Shown here: positions 25,374 through 34,317 of the stretch, in pieces
How positions within the stretch are numbered: position 1 is the stretch's first letter
Layout: every line of letters starts with the position of its first letter
NCBI RefSeq assembly: GCF_028826105.1
Contig: NZ_JAQGPL010000001.1
Location: 1,142,501-1,206,500 of the forward strand
Direction of reading: 5' to 3'
DNA: 64,000 nucleotides
Source of the DNA: Paenibacillus humicola
Lineage (GTDB): Bacteria; Bacillota; Bacilli; Paenibacillales; Paenibacillaceae
Position numbers and translations under genes: made by a program
The notes under the pieces: model-generated
Told to the model about the DNA's origin: nothing
Databases searched by the model: none
The model's input: only the letters and a program-made list of their open reading frames with translations

Positions 25374-27815
25374 ATGAAGGTTTCCTATAAATGGCTTAAC
25401 GAATATATCGATTTGGACGGCTATGACGGGCAGCGGCTTGCGGAGCTGATGACGGCCGGCGGTATCGAAATCGACGTCGTCGAGAATCGGAACAAGGGCG
25501 TATCCGGCGTCGTGACCGGCCATGTGCTGACGCGCGAGAAGCATCCGGACGCCGACAAGCTGAGCGTCTGCACGGTGGATGTCGGCGGCGGCCAGCCGCT
25601 GCAGATCGTCTGCGGGGCGAAAAACGTCGCGGCGGGCCAGCTCGTACCGGTCGCCACCGTCGGCGCTAAGCTGCCGGGCGACTTCGCGATCAAGAAGGCA
25701 AAGCTGCGCGGCGTCGAATCGCAGGGCATGATCTGCTCGGCCAAAGAACTCGGCCTGAACGACAAGCTGCTGCCGAAGGAGCAGCAGGAGGGTATCCTCG
25801 TGCTGCCGGAAGGAACGCCGGTCGGCAAGCCGATCCAGGATGTGCTGGCACTGGACGACGAGGTGCTCGAGCTCGATTTGACGCCGAACCGCTCGGATTG
25901 CCTCAGCATGCTTGGGGCCGCTTACGAGGTCGGCGCCCTGACCGGACGTCCCGTCAAGCTGCCGGAGACGCGCATTAACGGTGCCGCCGAGCATGCGGAG
26001 GGCCGCCTGTCCATCGAGATCGAGGCGCCGGAGCTGTGTTCCCACTATGCGGCGCGCTATATCAAGGGCGTGAAAATCGGCCCGTCGCCGCAATGGATAC
26101 AGAACCGGCTTATCGCCGCCGGCGTGCGGCCGATCAGCAACGTCGTCGATATTACGAACTTCGTCATGCTCGAATACGGCCAGCCGCTGCATGCGTTCGA
26201 CGCCGGCAAAGTAAGCGGCGGCCGCATTGTCGTCCGGCTCGCCCGCGAAGGGGAAACGATGCTGACGCTGGACGGCCAGGAGCGCAAGCTCGAGCCGAAC
26301 ATGCTCGTCATTACCGACGGCCAGCAGCCGATCGCGCTCGCCGGCGTGATGGGAGGGGCCAATTCGGAGGTGACGGCGGATACGGTGGATATTTTGCTCG
26401 AATCGGCCCGCTTCGAAGGCGGCACCGTCCGCAAAACGTCGCGCCGGCTCGGCCTTCGCTCGGAATCGAGCCTGCGCTTCGAGAAGGGCGTCGATCCGGC
26501 GCGCGTCATACCGGCGCTGGACCGCGCGGCCGCGCTGATGGCGCAATACGCGGACGGCCACGTGCTGGACGGCATCGTTCAAGCGGGCGCGCCGCTTCCG
26601 CATCAGACGGCCGTGCAGGTCTCGCTGCAAAAAATCAACCGCTATCTCGGGACCGATTTGTCAAAGCTGGAGACGGAAACGATTTTCGGCCGGCTCCAGT
26701 TCTCGTTCGAACTTTCGCCGGACGGGGTGTTTACGGTGCAGGTGCCGTCCCGCCGCGGCGATATTACGCGCGACGTCGATTTGATCGAGGAGGTCGCGCG
26801 GCTTCATGGCTACGATGAAATTCCGACGACGCCGATCGAAGGGGAAACGACGCCCGGCGCGCTGACGAAGCCGCAGGCCGTTCGCCGCGAGCTGCGCCGG
26901 CAGCTGACGTCGGCAGGATTGAACGAAGTGGTATCCTATTCGTTCACGCATCCGGGCCGGACCGTGCTGTTCCCGGCGCTGTCCGGCGGCTCGCAGCCGG
27001 TGCGGCTGGCGATGCCGATGAGCGAGGACCGCAGCGTGCTGCGCACGAGCCTGCTGCCGCAGCTGCTCGAAACGGCGGCGTATAACCGCAACCGCAAAAA
27101 CGACGACGCGGCGATTTTCGAAATCGGCAGCGTCTTCCATACCGACGAGGAGAAGCTGACCCGGCTGCCGCACGAGAAGCACCGGCTGGCCGTCCTGCTG
27201 ACGGGGAACCGGATCTCCGCGGCGTGGAACCGGAAAGCGGAGGCCGCCGATTTTTACGTTGTAAAAGGCATGTTCGAATCGCTCGCCGAGAAGCTGGGCG
27301 TCGAGCGGCTCATCTCTTATGAGGCGGCACAGCCGGCGGATATGCATCCCGGGCGGACGGCTGCGGTCGTGCTGGAAACCGAGCGAGGCCGGGAGACGAT
27401 CGGGTATTTGGGTCAGCTGCATCCGGACGTGCAGCTGGCGCACGATCTCGGGGACGTGTTCGTGCTGGAGGTTGAGCTCGAGCCGCTGTACGACGCCGCC
27501 GATTTCAGCATCGCGTACCGGCCGCTGCCGCGTTATCCGGCCATCCAGCGGGATATTGCCGTCGTCGTCGACCGGCAGGCGGAAGCGGGCAAGCTGCTGG
27601 AAGCGGCAGGAAGCGCGGCAGGCGGCCTGCTGGAGTCGGTCCGGGTGTTCGACGTGTTCACGGGCGAGCGGCTGGGCACGGACAAGAAAAGCGTGGCGCT
27701 GTCGCTCGTCTACCGGCATCCGGAGCGGACGCTGACCGACGAGGAGGCGGCGGAGCTGCACGGCCGCGTGGTGCAAAAATTAGAACAATCTTTTGGAGCG
27801 GAATTGCGCAAATAG
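25374..27815 (+). CDS. pheT: Phenylalanyl-tRNA synthetase, beta subunit
   Basis: The 813-residue subunit has an N-terminal tRNA-binding (EMAP/OB) domain (about 40-155), B3/B4 editing domain (about 210-385; it clears mischarged Tyr-tRNA-Phe), B5 domain (about 405-475), a catalytic-like core that lacks catalysis, and a C-terminal anticodon-binding FDX-ACB domain (about 718-813, RYPAIQRDIAVVVD). The length is normal. ATG 25374 lies 9 bases after AGGAGGG. It is separated from pheS by about 350 bases of hairpin repeats, which is unusual, as these genes normally lie within a few bases. Confidence 0.97.
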   Translation: MKVSYKWLNEYIDLDGYDGQRLAELMTAGGIEIDVVENRNKGVSGVVTGHVLTREKHPDADKLSVCTVDVGGGQPLQIVCGAKNVAAGQLVPVATVGAKLPGDFAIKKAKLRGVESQGMICSAKELGLNDKLLPKEQQEGILVLPEGTPVGKPIQDVLALDDEVLELDLTPNRSDCLSMLGAAYEVGALTGRPVKLPETRINGAAEHAEGRLSIEIEAPELCSHYAARYIKGVKIGPSPQWIQNRLIAAGVRPISNVVDITNFVMLEYGQPLHAFDAGKVSGGRIVVRLAREGETMLTLDGQERKLEPNMLVITDGQQPIALAGVMGGANSEVTADTVDILLESARFEGGTVRKTSRRLGLRSESSLRFEKGVDPARVIPALDRAAALMAQYADGHVLDGIVQAGAPLPHQTAVQVSLQKINRYLGTDLSKLETETIFGRLQFSFELSPDGVFTVQVPSRRGDITRDVDLIEEVARLHGYDEIPTTPIEGETTPGALTKPQAVRRELRRQLTSAGLNEVVSYSFTHPGRTVLFPALSGGSQPVRLAMPMSEDRSVLRTSLLPQLLETAAYNRNRKNDDAAIFEIGSVFHTDEEKLTRLPHEKHRLAVLLTGNRISAAWNRKAEAADFYVVKGMFESLAEKLGVERLISYEAAQPADMHPGRTAAVVLETERGRETIGYLGQLHPDVQLAHDLGDVFVLEVELEPLYDAADFSIAYRPLPRYPAIQRDIAVVVDRQAEAGKLLEAAGSAAGGLLESVRVFDVFTGERLGTDKKSVALSLVYRHPERTLTDEEAAELHGRVVQKLEQSFGAELRK

Positions 27816-27831
27816 GCAGGAGATGTCCCGC

Positions 27832-27885
27832 GCCGCATCGAATTAGTTCCTAGCGAACCGATCGATGCGGCTGTTTTGCGTTTTT
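27832..27885 (+). terminator. Terminator of pheS-pheT
   Basis: GCCGCATCGA (27832-27841) pairs perfectly with TCGATGCGGC (27862-27871), followed by TGTTTTGCGTTTTT. Confidence 0.85.
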
Positions 27886-28086
27886 CGGGTCCGTATTTGG
27901 ATTGCCGCGTACGCATGGTTACGGCATCGTGTTGATTCGAATCCTATAAATGAACGATATAGACGATGTACTGTACAGCTGCACGTTCTGCCGCAATAAA
28001 CGGCATCAGCCGGCTGCAGAAGCCGCAAACAAAAAGGCGGCTTGAATCGTTTGGTTTTGTATAACGCTAAGGAGGAAGTGCTTTAC

Positions 28087-30531
28087 ATGGATGGTGCCGG
28101 TCGGACACGGGTGACGGTCGATATATATGGCAATCAGTTTACAATGACGGGGAGCTCGAATCCCGAATATATTCGGCGGATCGCCGCTTTGGTGGACGAG
28201 AACATGCATAAGCTCGCCAAAGGGTATCCCCAACTCGACGTGCCGCGAATTTCCATGCTGGCGGCCGTCCATATGGCGGAGGACGTTTTCCGGCTGACCG
28301 CCGAAAACGAGCGGATGCACGAGACGGAACGGCGCCTCCGCGAAGCGTCGGCGAAGCTGGAGCAGGCGCAGCGGCAGGTTGAGGAGCTGAACGAGACGTA
28401 TTTGTCGCTGGAAGCCGCCTTGCAGGAGGAACTGAAGCAGTCGCGCGAAACGGCGCGCGCGGAGCTGGCGCAGGCGCGTGCGGAAGCTGCGGACGAGCTT
28501 CGTGCGGCGAAGACAGAGGCGCAGGAGAAGCTGGAGACGGCTCAGCTGGAGGCCGAAGCGAAGCTGGAGGCGGCGCAGGCCGAGCTTCAAGAAGCGCTGC
28601 GGCAGGCTGCGGAGGAGCTCGAGCGTACGCGGGCCGAGGCGCTCGAAGAGCTGGAGCTCGAGCGCGAAATCGCGCGCGAGGAGCTGGAGCGCGTCAGCAT
28701 GGAGCTGACGGGCCGCTACGAGCAGGAGCGGGAGCGGCGCGAGGCGGAAGCGGCCGACGCGGCCGGCCGTCTTGACGAAGAACGGGAGCGGCATGCGGCG
28801 GAGGAAGCCAAAGCGCAGGCGGAGCTCGCCGAAACGCGCGATTCGCTGACGGCGGAGCTGGAGCGCGTGCGCGCCGAGGCGGAAAGCGGGCTGCGGCAGG
28901 CGCACGCGGAGGCGGAAGCGCAGCTGAAGCAGGCGGCTGCGGCCGCCGAAGCGGAGAAGGTGCAGCTGCGCGAGCGCTCGGAGGCCCGGCACGCGCAGGT
29001 CCGCGCGGAGGCGGAGGCAAAGCTCGCCGGTGCGCGGCAGGAAGCGGAGGCGGCGATGTCGCAGCTGCGCGAGAAGGCGGAGGCCGAGCTGGCGCAGGCG
29101 AAAGCTGACGCGGAGGCGGCGCTCTCCGCCCTGCGCGCCGAGGCGGACAGCCGGCTGGCGGAGGTGCAGGAAGAAGCGCAGCTGGAGCTGGAGCTGGAGC
29201 GCGACGCGGCGCGCGAGGAGCTGGAGCGGACCCGCGCCGAGCTGCAGCAGCAGCTTGCCGAGGCGCGCGAGCAGGCGCAGACGGAGCTCGAGCGCGTGCG
29301 GCAGGCGGCGCGCGAGCGGATGGAGCGCGTCCGGTCGGAAGCCGCGCAGGCTGCGGCCCAGGCGGGGGCGGAGGCCGCAAGGCAGCTCGCCGAGGTGCGC
29401 GAAGCGGCGCAGACGGAGCTGGAGCGCGTCCGCTCGGAGGCGGCCAACGCGCTGGAGCAGGCGGCGTCGGAAGCCGCCGAGGCGCTCGAACGCGAGCGCG
29501 AACGCCATGCGGCGACGCTCGGCGCGGAGCGGGAGACGGCGCAGGCGATGCTGGGCCAGGCGCTGCGCGAGGCCGAAGAGGAAGCGGCCGCGCTGAAGGC
29601 CGAATTCGCCGCCGAGCGGGCGGCGCTTGAGGCTGCGGCGCGCAGCGAAACGAAGCGGCTGAGCGAGGAACGCGAGCGGGAGCGCGATGCGTGGGAGCAG
29701 GAGCGGACGCAGCTGGCGCTCCGGCTGGAGGAGACGCGGCGGGAGCTCGCGGCCGTGCAGGAAGCCGCCGCGGCGGCGCAGGACGACGCCGAGCTGCTGG
29801 CGATGGAGGCGGCCGAGCAGGAGGAAGCGCTTCGCTCGTCGCTGGCCCGGCTCGAGGAGGAGCTGCGGGAGCGCAGCCGGCAGGCCGACGAGCTGCAGAA
29901 CACGCTGCACGAGCTGAGGCAGCGGGATACTCGACGCAGCGGGCAGCTGCAGCAGCAGGAGGAGCAGCTCGGCAAGCTGCGGAACCAGCTTGCCGAGGCC
30001 CAGAAAGCGGCCGACCAGTCCGGCCGGCAGCTGCATCAAGCGCTGGAGCAGCTCAGCGGGCTGAAGGCGGAAGCGGAGCAGCGGGTGGCGCGCGAGCGCG
30101 AGCTTCGCGGCAGGCTGGAGGCGGCGGAAGCGCGGGCGGCCGAAGCGGCCGGGGAAGCGGAGCGTTTGGCCGAGGAAATGGACCGGAAAATCGCGGAGGC
30201 CGCTGCGGAAATGGCCGCCCGGGAGGCGCACGCATCGGCCGAAATCGAGCTTGCCCACCGGCAGGCCGCCGCCTATGCCGAAGCCGAAGCCGGCATGCGC
30301 GAGCAGCTGCTGCAGAGCGAAGGCGAAGCGGCTGAAGCGCAGGCGAAGGCGCAGCAGCTGCTCGACCGGCTGGGCGCCGCGGAAGCTGCGCTGAATAAGG
30401 CGCAGCTGACGACCGTCGAGCTGACCCGGGCGCACGAGGAGCTGCGGACGGAGCATGCGAAGCTGCAATCCGAGTACGCGAAGCTGCAGACCGAATATAA
30501 CGAGTGGATCGAGCTGATCGACAAAATCTAA
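28087..30531 (+). CDS. zapA: Cell-division protein ZapA domain fused to a very long coiled coil
   Basis: Residues 1-95 form a ZapA domain (TRVTVDIYGNQFTMTG..., VDENMHKLAKGYPQLDVPRISMLAAVHMAEDVFRL). ZapA binds and cross-links FtsZ and is normally about 85-110 residues. Here the helix runs on for about 700 more residues, rich in Ala, Glu, Arg and Gln, with repeated ERVRAEAE/ELERVRSEA-like units up to the end. The Ala/Glu content suggests long coiled coils of roughly 100 nm. ATG 28087 lies 11 bases after AAGGAGG. The frame is uninterrupted, codon bias matches the neighbours, and a clean terminator follows, so it is not an artefact of fused frames. The tail's role is unknown. Confidence 0.88.
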   Translation: MDGAGRTRVTVDIYGNQFTMTGSSNPEYIRRIAALVDENMHKLAKGYPQLDVPRISMLAAVHMAEDVFRLTAENERMHETERRLREASAKLEQAQRQVEELNETYLSLEAALQEELKQSRETARAELAQARAEAADELRAAKTEAQEKLETAQLEAEAKLEAAQAELQEALRQAAEELERTRAEALEELELEREIAREELERVSMELTGRYEQERERREAEAADAAGRLDEERERHAAEEAKAQAELAETRDSLTAELERVRAEAESGLRQAHAEAEAQLKQAAAAAEAEKVQLRERSEARHAQVRAEAEAKLAGARQEAEAAMSQLREKAEAELAQAKADAEAALSALRAEADSRLAEVQEEAQLELELERDAAREELERTRAELQQQLAEAREQAQTELERVRQAARERMERVRSEAAQAAAQAGAEAARQLAEVREAAQTELERVRSEAANALEQAASEAAEALERERERHAATLGAERETAQAMLGQALREAEEEAAALKAEFAAERAALEAAARSETKRLSEERERERDAWEQERTQLALRLEETRRELAAVQEAAAAAQDDAELLAMEAAEQEEALRSSLARLEEELRERSRQADELQNTLHELRQRDTRRSGQLQQQEEQLGKLRNQLAEAQKAADQSGRQLHQALEQLSGLKAEAEQRVARERELRGRLEAAEARAAEAAGEAERLAEEMDRKIAEAAAEMAAREAHASAEIELAHRQAAAYAEAEAGMREQLLQSEGEAAEAQAKAQQLLDRLGAAEAALNKAQLTTVELTRAHEELRTEHAKLQSEYAKLQTEYNEWIELIDKI

Positions 30532-30583
30532 ACGAAAAAATATGTTGAACAGAACTTATCCCTCTGCTTAAATGAATAAAACG

Positions 30584-30618
30584 AAAAAACGGCCTCGTTG
30601 CGGACAGAGGCCGTTTTA
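30584..30618 (+). terminator. Terminator of the zapA-like gene
   Basis: AAAACGGCCTC pairs perfectly with GAGGCCGTTTT around a 10-base loop. It starts about 50 bases after the stop codon. Confidence 0.9.
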
Positions 30619-30717
30619 TCGTGTGCTTGTTGTTTGAAATTCACCGTACATGGCGGGCTTCTTCCGGGCCGCGCCCGGAGCAAGCGCCGGTTAGTCGCGT
30701 GCGTTTCAATCCAATCC

Positions 30718-30746
30718 TTGCCAATACTACGAAATCGTAGTATTAT
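30718..30746 (+). promoter_or_regulatory. marR promoter with operator site 1 in the spacer
   Basis: TTGCCA (30718-30723), 17-base spacer and TATTAT (30741-30746). The palindrome TACTACGAAATCGTAGTA (30725-30742) fills the spacer and touches both hexamers; the full inverted repeat is AATACTACGA-AA-TCGTAGTATT (30723-30744). A bound MarR dimer would block RNA polymerase. Two related sites lie downstream at 31306 and 32972. Confidence 0.8.
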
Positions 30747-30788
30747 GAACAAAAGGAAATTTTTTAAAATCAGTAAGGGGAGTAGACG

Positions 30789-31274
30789 ATGTTTGATCGG
30801 ATGAGAGAGCTCTTCTTGCAAAACGGTCTTCGGCCTTTGAGCTTTTTGTCGGAGACGGCCGAGCTTGACCGGAAAGTGAACCGTTCCGAGCTTACGGCGC
30901 TGCTGGTTCTGCATTTTCGAGGACAGCTGACGATGTCCGCGCTTGCCTCGCATCTCGGTGTTCCGCTAAGCACGGCGACCAGCCTGGTTAAGAGGCTTGT
31001 GCGCAAGGAGCTTGTCGACCGCAGGCAATCGGCAAAGGATCAGCGCGTGATGCTTGTCGAGCTTACCGGAGAAGGCCTGGAGCTCGCCATGCAGGTCAAG
31101 GCGGTTATGGACGGAATGCTCGCCCGTATTCAGAGCGCGCTGAGCCAAGAGGAGCTGGAGCAGCTCCTGTCCCTGGCCGTAAAGGCTCTGAGGGCGGTGC
31201 AGAGCAAGGGGAGTGATGAGACGAAGGGAACGTCAACGAATGCTTCATTACGCAGAATTGAGATTGACGATTAG
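30789..31274 (+). CDS. MarR-family transcriptional regulator
   Basis: The 161-residue protein has the winged HTH of MarR: LTMSALASHLGVPLSTATSLVKRLVRKELVDRR (about 48-80) and wing residues DQRVMLVELTGEG. Helices at both ends form the dimer interface. It probably represses its own promoter and two further promoters through the shared 18-bp palindrome seen at 30725, 31306 and 32972. AAGGGGAG lies 7 bases before the ATG. It heads a unit with an ArsA-like ATPase and two small membrane proteins. The ligand is unknown. Confidence 0.92.
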   Translation: MFDRMRELFLQNGLRPLSFLSETAELDRKVNRSELTALLVLHFRGQLTMSALASHLGVPLSTATSLVKRLVRKELVDRRQSAKDQRVMLVELTGEGLELAMQVKAVMDGMLARIQSALSQEELEQLLSLAVKALRAVQSKGSDETKGTSTNASLRRIEIDD

Positions 31275-31295
31275 CGGCAGGCGTGAAGGCTCGAT

Positions 31296-31324
31296 TTTAC
31301 CCACTTAGTACGAAATCGTAATAA
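31296..31324 (+). promoter_or_regulatory. Internal promoter with operator site 2 before the ArsA-like gene
   Basis: TTTACC (31296-31301), 17 bases, TAATAA (31319-31324). The palindrome TAGTACGAAATCGTAATA (31306-31323) lies in the same place as in site 1 and matches it at 16 of 18 positions. Confidence 0.65.
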
Positions 31325-31341
31325 TTTCAGGAGGGCCACAG

Positions 31342-32517
31342 ATGAGAATTATCATCTATACGGGCAAAGGCGGGGTCGGGAAAACAAGCATTGCGGCGGC
31401 AACCGCAGTCCGGCTCGCTGCGGAGGGGCATCGCACCTTGGTCATGAGCACGGATTCGGCGCACAGCTTGTCCGATTCCTTCCAGCTGACTCTCGGGGGC
31501 GAACCGGTCAAGATCGCCGAGCGATTATGGGGCCAGGAGGTAGACAGTCTGCGGGAGACCGAGAAGCATTGGGGGGCGGTGCAGAGCTGGCTGTCCGGCT
31601 TGATGAGCTGGGCAAAGCTGAACGATATCACGACCGAGGAGACGCTTGTTTTTCCCGGCATGGAGGAACTGTTCAACCTGATGCAGATAAAGCGCCATGC
31701 TGCAAGCGGGACCTATGACGTCATCATAGTCGACTGTGCACCCACGGGGCAAACGCTCAGGCTGCTCAGCTATCCGAATCTGCTTAAGTGGTGGATGGAG
31801 AAAATTTTTCCGCATGAACGCCGTCTGATCAAATGGGCGAGGCCGATCGCCAAGGCGGTCACCGGCGGCCTGGAGCTGCCGAACGATCAAGTCATGGACA
31901 GCATCGAGGCATTCGTGCGCGAGCTGGAGGATCTGCAGGCCATCATTGCGGATCATGCGGTTGCGACCATGCGTCTGGTCATCAATCCGGAGAAAATGGT
32001 GATCGCTGAAGCGAGGCGGGCGTTCACGTATCTGAATTTGTTCGGCTTCAACACAGATGCGGTTATCGTCAACCGGGTGCTTCCCGAAGGGGCCGGTAGC
32101 GGTTACTGGTCGACGTGGCGGGAGATTCATGCCAAGTATGAAGAGGAGATCCGCGGCTGCTTCAGCCCGCTGCCGATACTCAGCGTTCCGATGATGGAGC
32201 GGGAGGTGCACGGGCTGCCTATGCTGAAAAGAATCGGGCAGGCCGCTTTCTCCGATTGCGACGCCTCCGCGGTGCTGTACCGGGGAAGAATACAGGAGGT
32301 TCGCAAGGAGGGGGACGATTATTTTCTGGATCTCGAATTGCCCTTTGTCCGGAAGGATCAGCTCCAGCTGAGCGAAAAAGGCGACGAGCTGACGATCCAG
32401 GCGGGCCCTTATAAAAACAAGGTGCTTCTGCCGCGCTCCCTGCAGGGGCGGCCCATCGTAGGGGCGCGTTTTTCGGAACAAAAGCTAACCATCCGTTTTG
32501 GAGGGAGAAGCGTATGA
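31342..32517 (+). CDS. ArsA/GET3-family ATPase with C-terminal Hsp20-like domain
   Basis: The 391-residue ATPase has the deviant Walker A GKGGVGKTS (about 8-16) with signature Lys, switch I (DSAHSLSDSF) and switch II (DCAPTGQTLRLL). The last 75 residues (about 315-391) read as an ArsA-type Hsp20/alpha-crystallin-like beta-domain. It lacks the second ATPase half and the Cys metal site of ArsA, and no arsB or arsenate gene is adjacent, so arsenite export is unlikely. Family members handle membrane-protein targeting or unknown tasks. AGGAGG precedes the ATG. Its 3' end overlaps the next gene (ATGATG), so the two are coupled. It is probably derepressed with marR. Confidence 0.88.
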   Translation: MRIIIYTGKGGVGKTSIAAATAVRLAAEGHRTLVMSTDSAHSLSDSFQLTLGGEPVKIAERLWGQEVDSLRETEKHWGAVQSWLSGLMSWAKLNDITTEETLVFPGMEELFNLMQIKRHAASGTYDVIIVDCAPTGQTLRLLSYPNLLKWWMEKIFPHERRLIKWARPIAKAVTGGLELPNDQVMDSIEAFVRELEDLQAIIADHAVATMRLVINPEKMVIAEARRAFTYLNLFGFNTDAVIVNRVLPEGAGSGYWSTWREIHAKYEEEIRGCFSPLPILSVPMMEREVHGLPMLKRIGQAAFSDCDASAVLYRGRIQEVRKEGDDYFLDLELPFVRKDQLQLSEKGDELTIQAGPYKNKVLLPRSLQGRPIVGARFSEQKLTIRFGGRSV

Positions 32518-32969
32518 TGGACGAACATTTGAAAGAAATCGCAGGAATACTAATCGCGGCTGTTCTCGTTCTGGACGGCCTGCTGCATGTATACTGGGCA
32601 ACGGGCTGCATTTGGCCCGCATCGGATCGGCTCGCCCTAAGTCAGGCGGTCCTCAACAGCAACAAAACGCGGCTGTTCAAACCGGCGACGCTGGTTCCTC
32701 TTGCCTGTATGCTCTTTCTCGGCGCTCTGGCCGTCCTGGTCAGGCTTCATCTTATCGAAATGCCCGGGGCGTACCTCCCTTCCTGGCTCCTCGAGCTGGC
32801 TGTCCTGGCGATTACGGCCGGATTCCTGATGCTCGGGCTGGCGGGCATCATCAGGGCTCTCGGTCTGGTAAAATCCAAGAGCAGGCTGTACTACAGGCTC
32901 AATCTTATCGTCTACATGCCCGCTTGCCTGCTGCTCTTCGCAGCCGCGATAGCCGCTTTTTATTCATAA
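32514..32969 (+). CDS. DUF3995-type small membrane protein
   Basis: The 151-residue protein has four TM helices (about 8-27, 56-77, 87-112, 127-148). The first is followed by LHVYWATGCIWPASD, which resembles the His-containing motif of the DUF3995 family. The function is unknown. The start overlaps the last codons of the ArsA-like ATPase gene, so the two proteins may act together, for example the ATPase at the membrane. It ends 2 bases before operator site 3. Confidence 0.75.
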   Translation: MMDEHLKEIAGILIAAVLVLDGLLHVYWATGCIWPASDRLALSQAVLNSNKTRLFKPATLVPLACMLFLGALAVLVRLHLIEMPGAYLPSWLLELAVLAITAGFLMLGLAGIIRALGLVKSKSRLYYRLNLIVYMPACLLLFAAAIAAFYS

Positions 32970-32971
32970 TT

Positions 32972-32989
32972 TACTACGATTTCGTAGAA
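32972..32989 (+). promoter_or_regulatory. Operator site 3 (MarR-type palindrome)
   Basis: TACTACGATTTCGTAGAA is the inverted form of the same 18-bp palindrome (16 of 18 identical to site 1 when reverse-complemented). It lies between the DUF3995 stop and the next start. The promoter hexamers here are weak. Confidence 0.7.
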
Positions 32990-33023
32990 AAAGGATGCAA
33001 ACCGACACGGGAGGATGAATGGC

Positions 33024-33494
33024 ATGTTCCAATGGGGAAAAGTCGTCAAAAACGGGATCGCGGCCACGGCCGTAATGGAGATTTTCTACCGGGTGTCCAA
33101 TCTGGTTGTTCATCATGGGATTGATGTGCCTTACGCAAACGGAAAGTCGGTCGCGCTCACCTCTCCATTCCTGATTTATTTGGTCGGCTATGTGATCGAT
33201 CTGATCGGGGGAATTGCATTTTCCGCGCTGTATGCGCGCTTCGTCCGCCCCAAAGGCTATAAATCGGGCATGATATTTGCCGTACTGTTCGTCTGGTTAA
33301 TCATTGACGGCTTCCTATTTGAGCCGATGGGGCCTGCGGGCATCTTAATGCTCGACTCGGGTTTCAAGGCCGTCGCGGTCAATTTGTTCGCGCATGCGGT
33401 GTACGGGGCTGTGCTCGGCATAATGTTCCGGCGGGACAGCCTCAAGGCCGGCGGTTCGCTTCCTGTTCGTGGAGCCCGGATATCGAGCTTATAA
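33024..33494 (+). CDS. Hypothetical four-helix membrane protein of the MarR unit
   Basis: I do not recognise the family. The 156-residue protein has four hydrophobic segments (about 10-25, 48-70, 82-104, 118-138), with a short Arg-rich tail. ATG 33024 lies 9 bases after GGGAGG; an ATG at 33015 abuts the ribosome site. The gene is preceded by MarR operator site 3, so it belongs to the same regulon even if it has its own promoter. A strong terminator follows. Confidence 0.7.
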   Translation: MFQWGKVVKNGIAATAVMEIFYRVSNLVVHHGIDVPYANGKSVALTSPFLIYLVGYVIDLIGGIAFSALYARFVRPKGYKSGMIFAVLFVWLIIDGFLFEPMGPAGILMLDSGFKAVAVNLFAHAVYGAVLGIMFRRDSLKAGGSLPVRGARISSL

Positions 33495-33565
33495 AGGGAA
33501 ACGCGAGCAGCGAGAGCGGCCGCCGCGGGATCCCGACAAGTCCAAGACTCACCGGGATGGATTGA

Positions 33566-33614
33566 GAAAACGCCGGGGAAGAAGCCGCAGCTTCCTCCCC
33601 GGCGTTTTGTTTTG
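33566..33614. terminator. Bidirectional terminator
   Basis: AAAACGCCGGGGA pairs with TCCCCGGCGTTTT and is followed by GTTTT. It separates the plus-strand MarR unit from the minus-strand SDR gene (33640) and can serve both. Confidence 0.88.
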
Positions 33615-33639
33615 ATTCCGCTTTATTGCTCCGGCCGAC

Positions 33640-34317
33640 CTAGTGCGAAACGAGCGTGCCGCTCGGCCCGCCGGGCGGCACCGCCGCCAGCTTCAGCAGA
33701 TCCGGGGCAACCAGCCGCGGATCCTTGCCCGTCGCATGCATTTCCGAGCGGATCGTGCCGGGATTAAACAGATTGGCGATAATGCCGCTGCCGCTTTCTT
33801 CGTCGGCGACGGTGCGAGTGAGCGATTCGAGTCCGGCTTTGCTGGCGCTGTATGCCGCATAGCCGCCAGCGCCGTTCCCGGCAAGGCCGGACGTAATGTT
33901 GACGATGCGGCCGTAACGCGCCTTCCGCATGGCCGGGATCACTGCCTTCGTCAGCAAAAACGGGCCCGTCAGATTGACGGCCAGCTGTAACGTCCATTCC
34001 GCTTCCGTCATTTCCGCCACTCGTCCCGGCTCGAACACGGCGGCGTTATTCACCAGAATATCGATCCTTCCGGTTGCCGCCATAACCGTTTCCACCGCGA
34101 GCCCGACCTGCCTCTCGTCGGACACGTCGGCCGGAACGACGAGCGCGCTCCCCATTCCGTGCTGCGCGATCATCGCCGCCGTTTCTTCCAGCTTCGTTCT
34201 GCGCCTTCCGACCAGGGCGACAACCGCCCCTTCTCCGGCGAAAACGACCGCCGCCGCCCGTCCGAGCCCCGTTCCCGCGCCGCTGATGATCGCCGTTCTG
34301 CCGCTCAGCATACCCAT
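33640..34317 (-). CDS. Short-chain dehydrogenase/reductase (SDR)
   Basis: The 225-residue enzyme has the NAD(P)-binding SGAGTGLG (about 12-19), NNAA (about 92-95), catalytic Ser in NITSG and YSASK (Tyr/Lys). An Arg pair after strand 2 (GRRRTK) suggests NADP preference. Substrate specificity cannot be told. ATG 34317 lies about 9 bases after GGAAGGGG; an upstream ATG at 34359 is not supported. It is a single gene between two terminators. Confidence 0.9.
   Translation of the reverse strand: MGMLSGRTAIISGAGTGLGRAAAVVFAGEGAVVALVGRRRTKLEETAAMIAQHGMGSALVVPADVSDERQVGLAVETVMAATGRIDILVNNAAVFEPGRVAEMTEAEWTLQLAVNLTGPFLLTKAVIPAMRKARYGRIVNITSGLAGNGAGGYAAYSASKAGLESLTRTVADEESGSGIIANLFNPGTIRSEMHATGKDPRLVAPDLLKLAAVPPGGPSGTLVSH

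Noticed and set aside
28006..30468. Minus-strand frame of 820 codons, Leu/Arg-rich
   Set aside because: Mirror of the Ala/Glu coiled coil of the ZapA-like gene; a low-complexity shadow with no start signal.
31342..32517. Arsenite-pump ATPase as specific function
   Set aside because: It has one ATPase half, no metal-binding Cys set and no ArsB, ArsD or ArsR neighbour; only the wider ArsA/GET3 family is supported.
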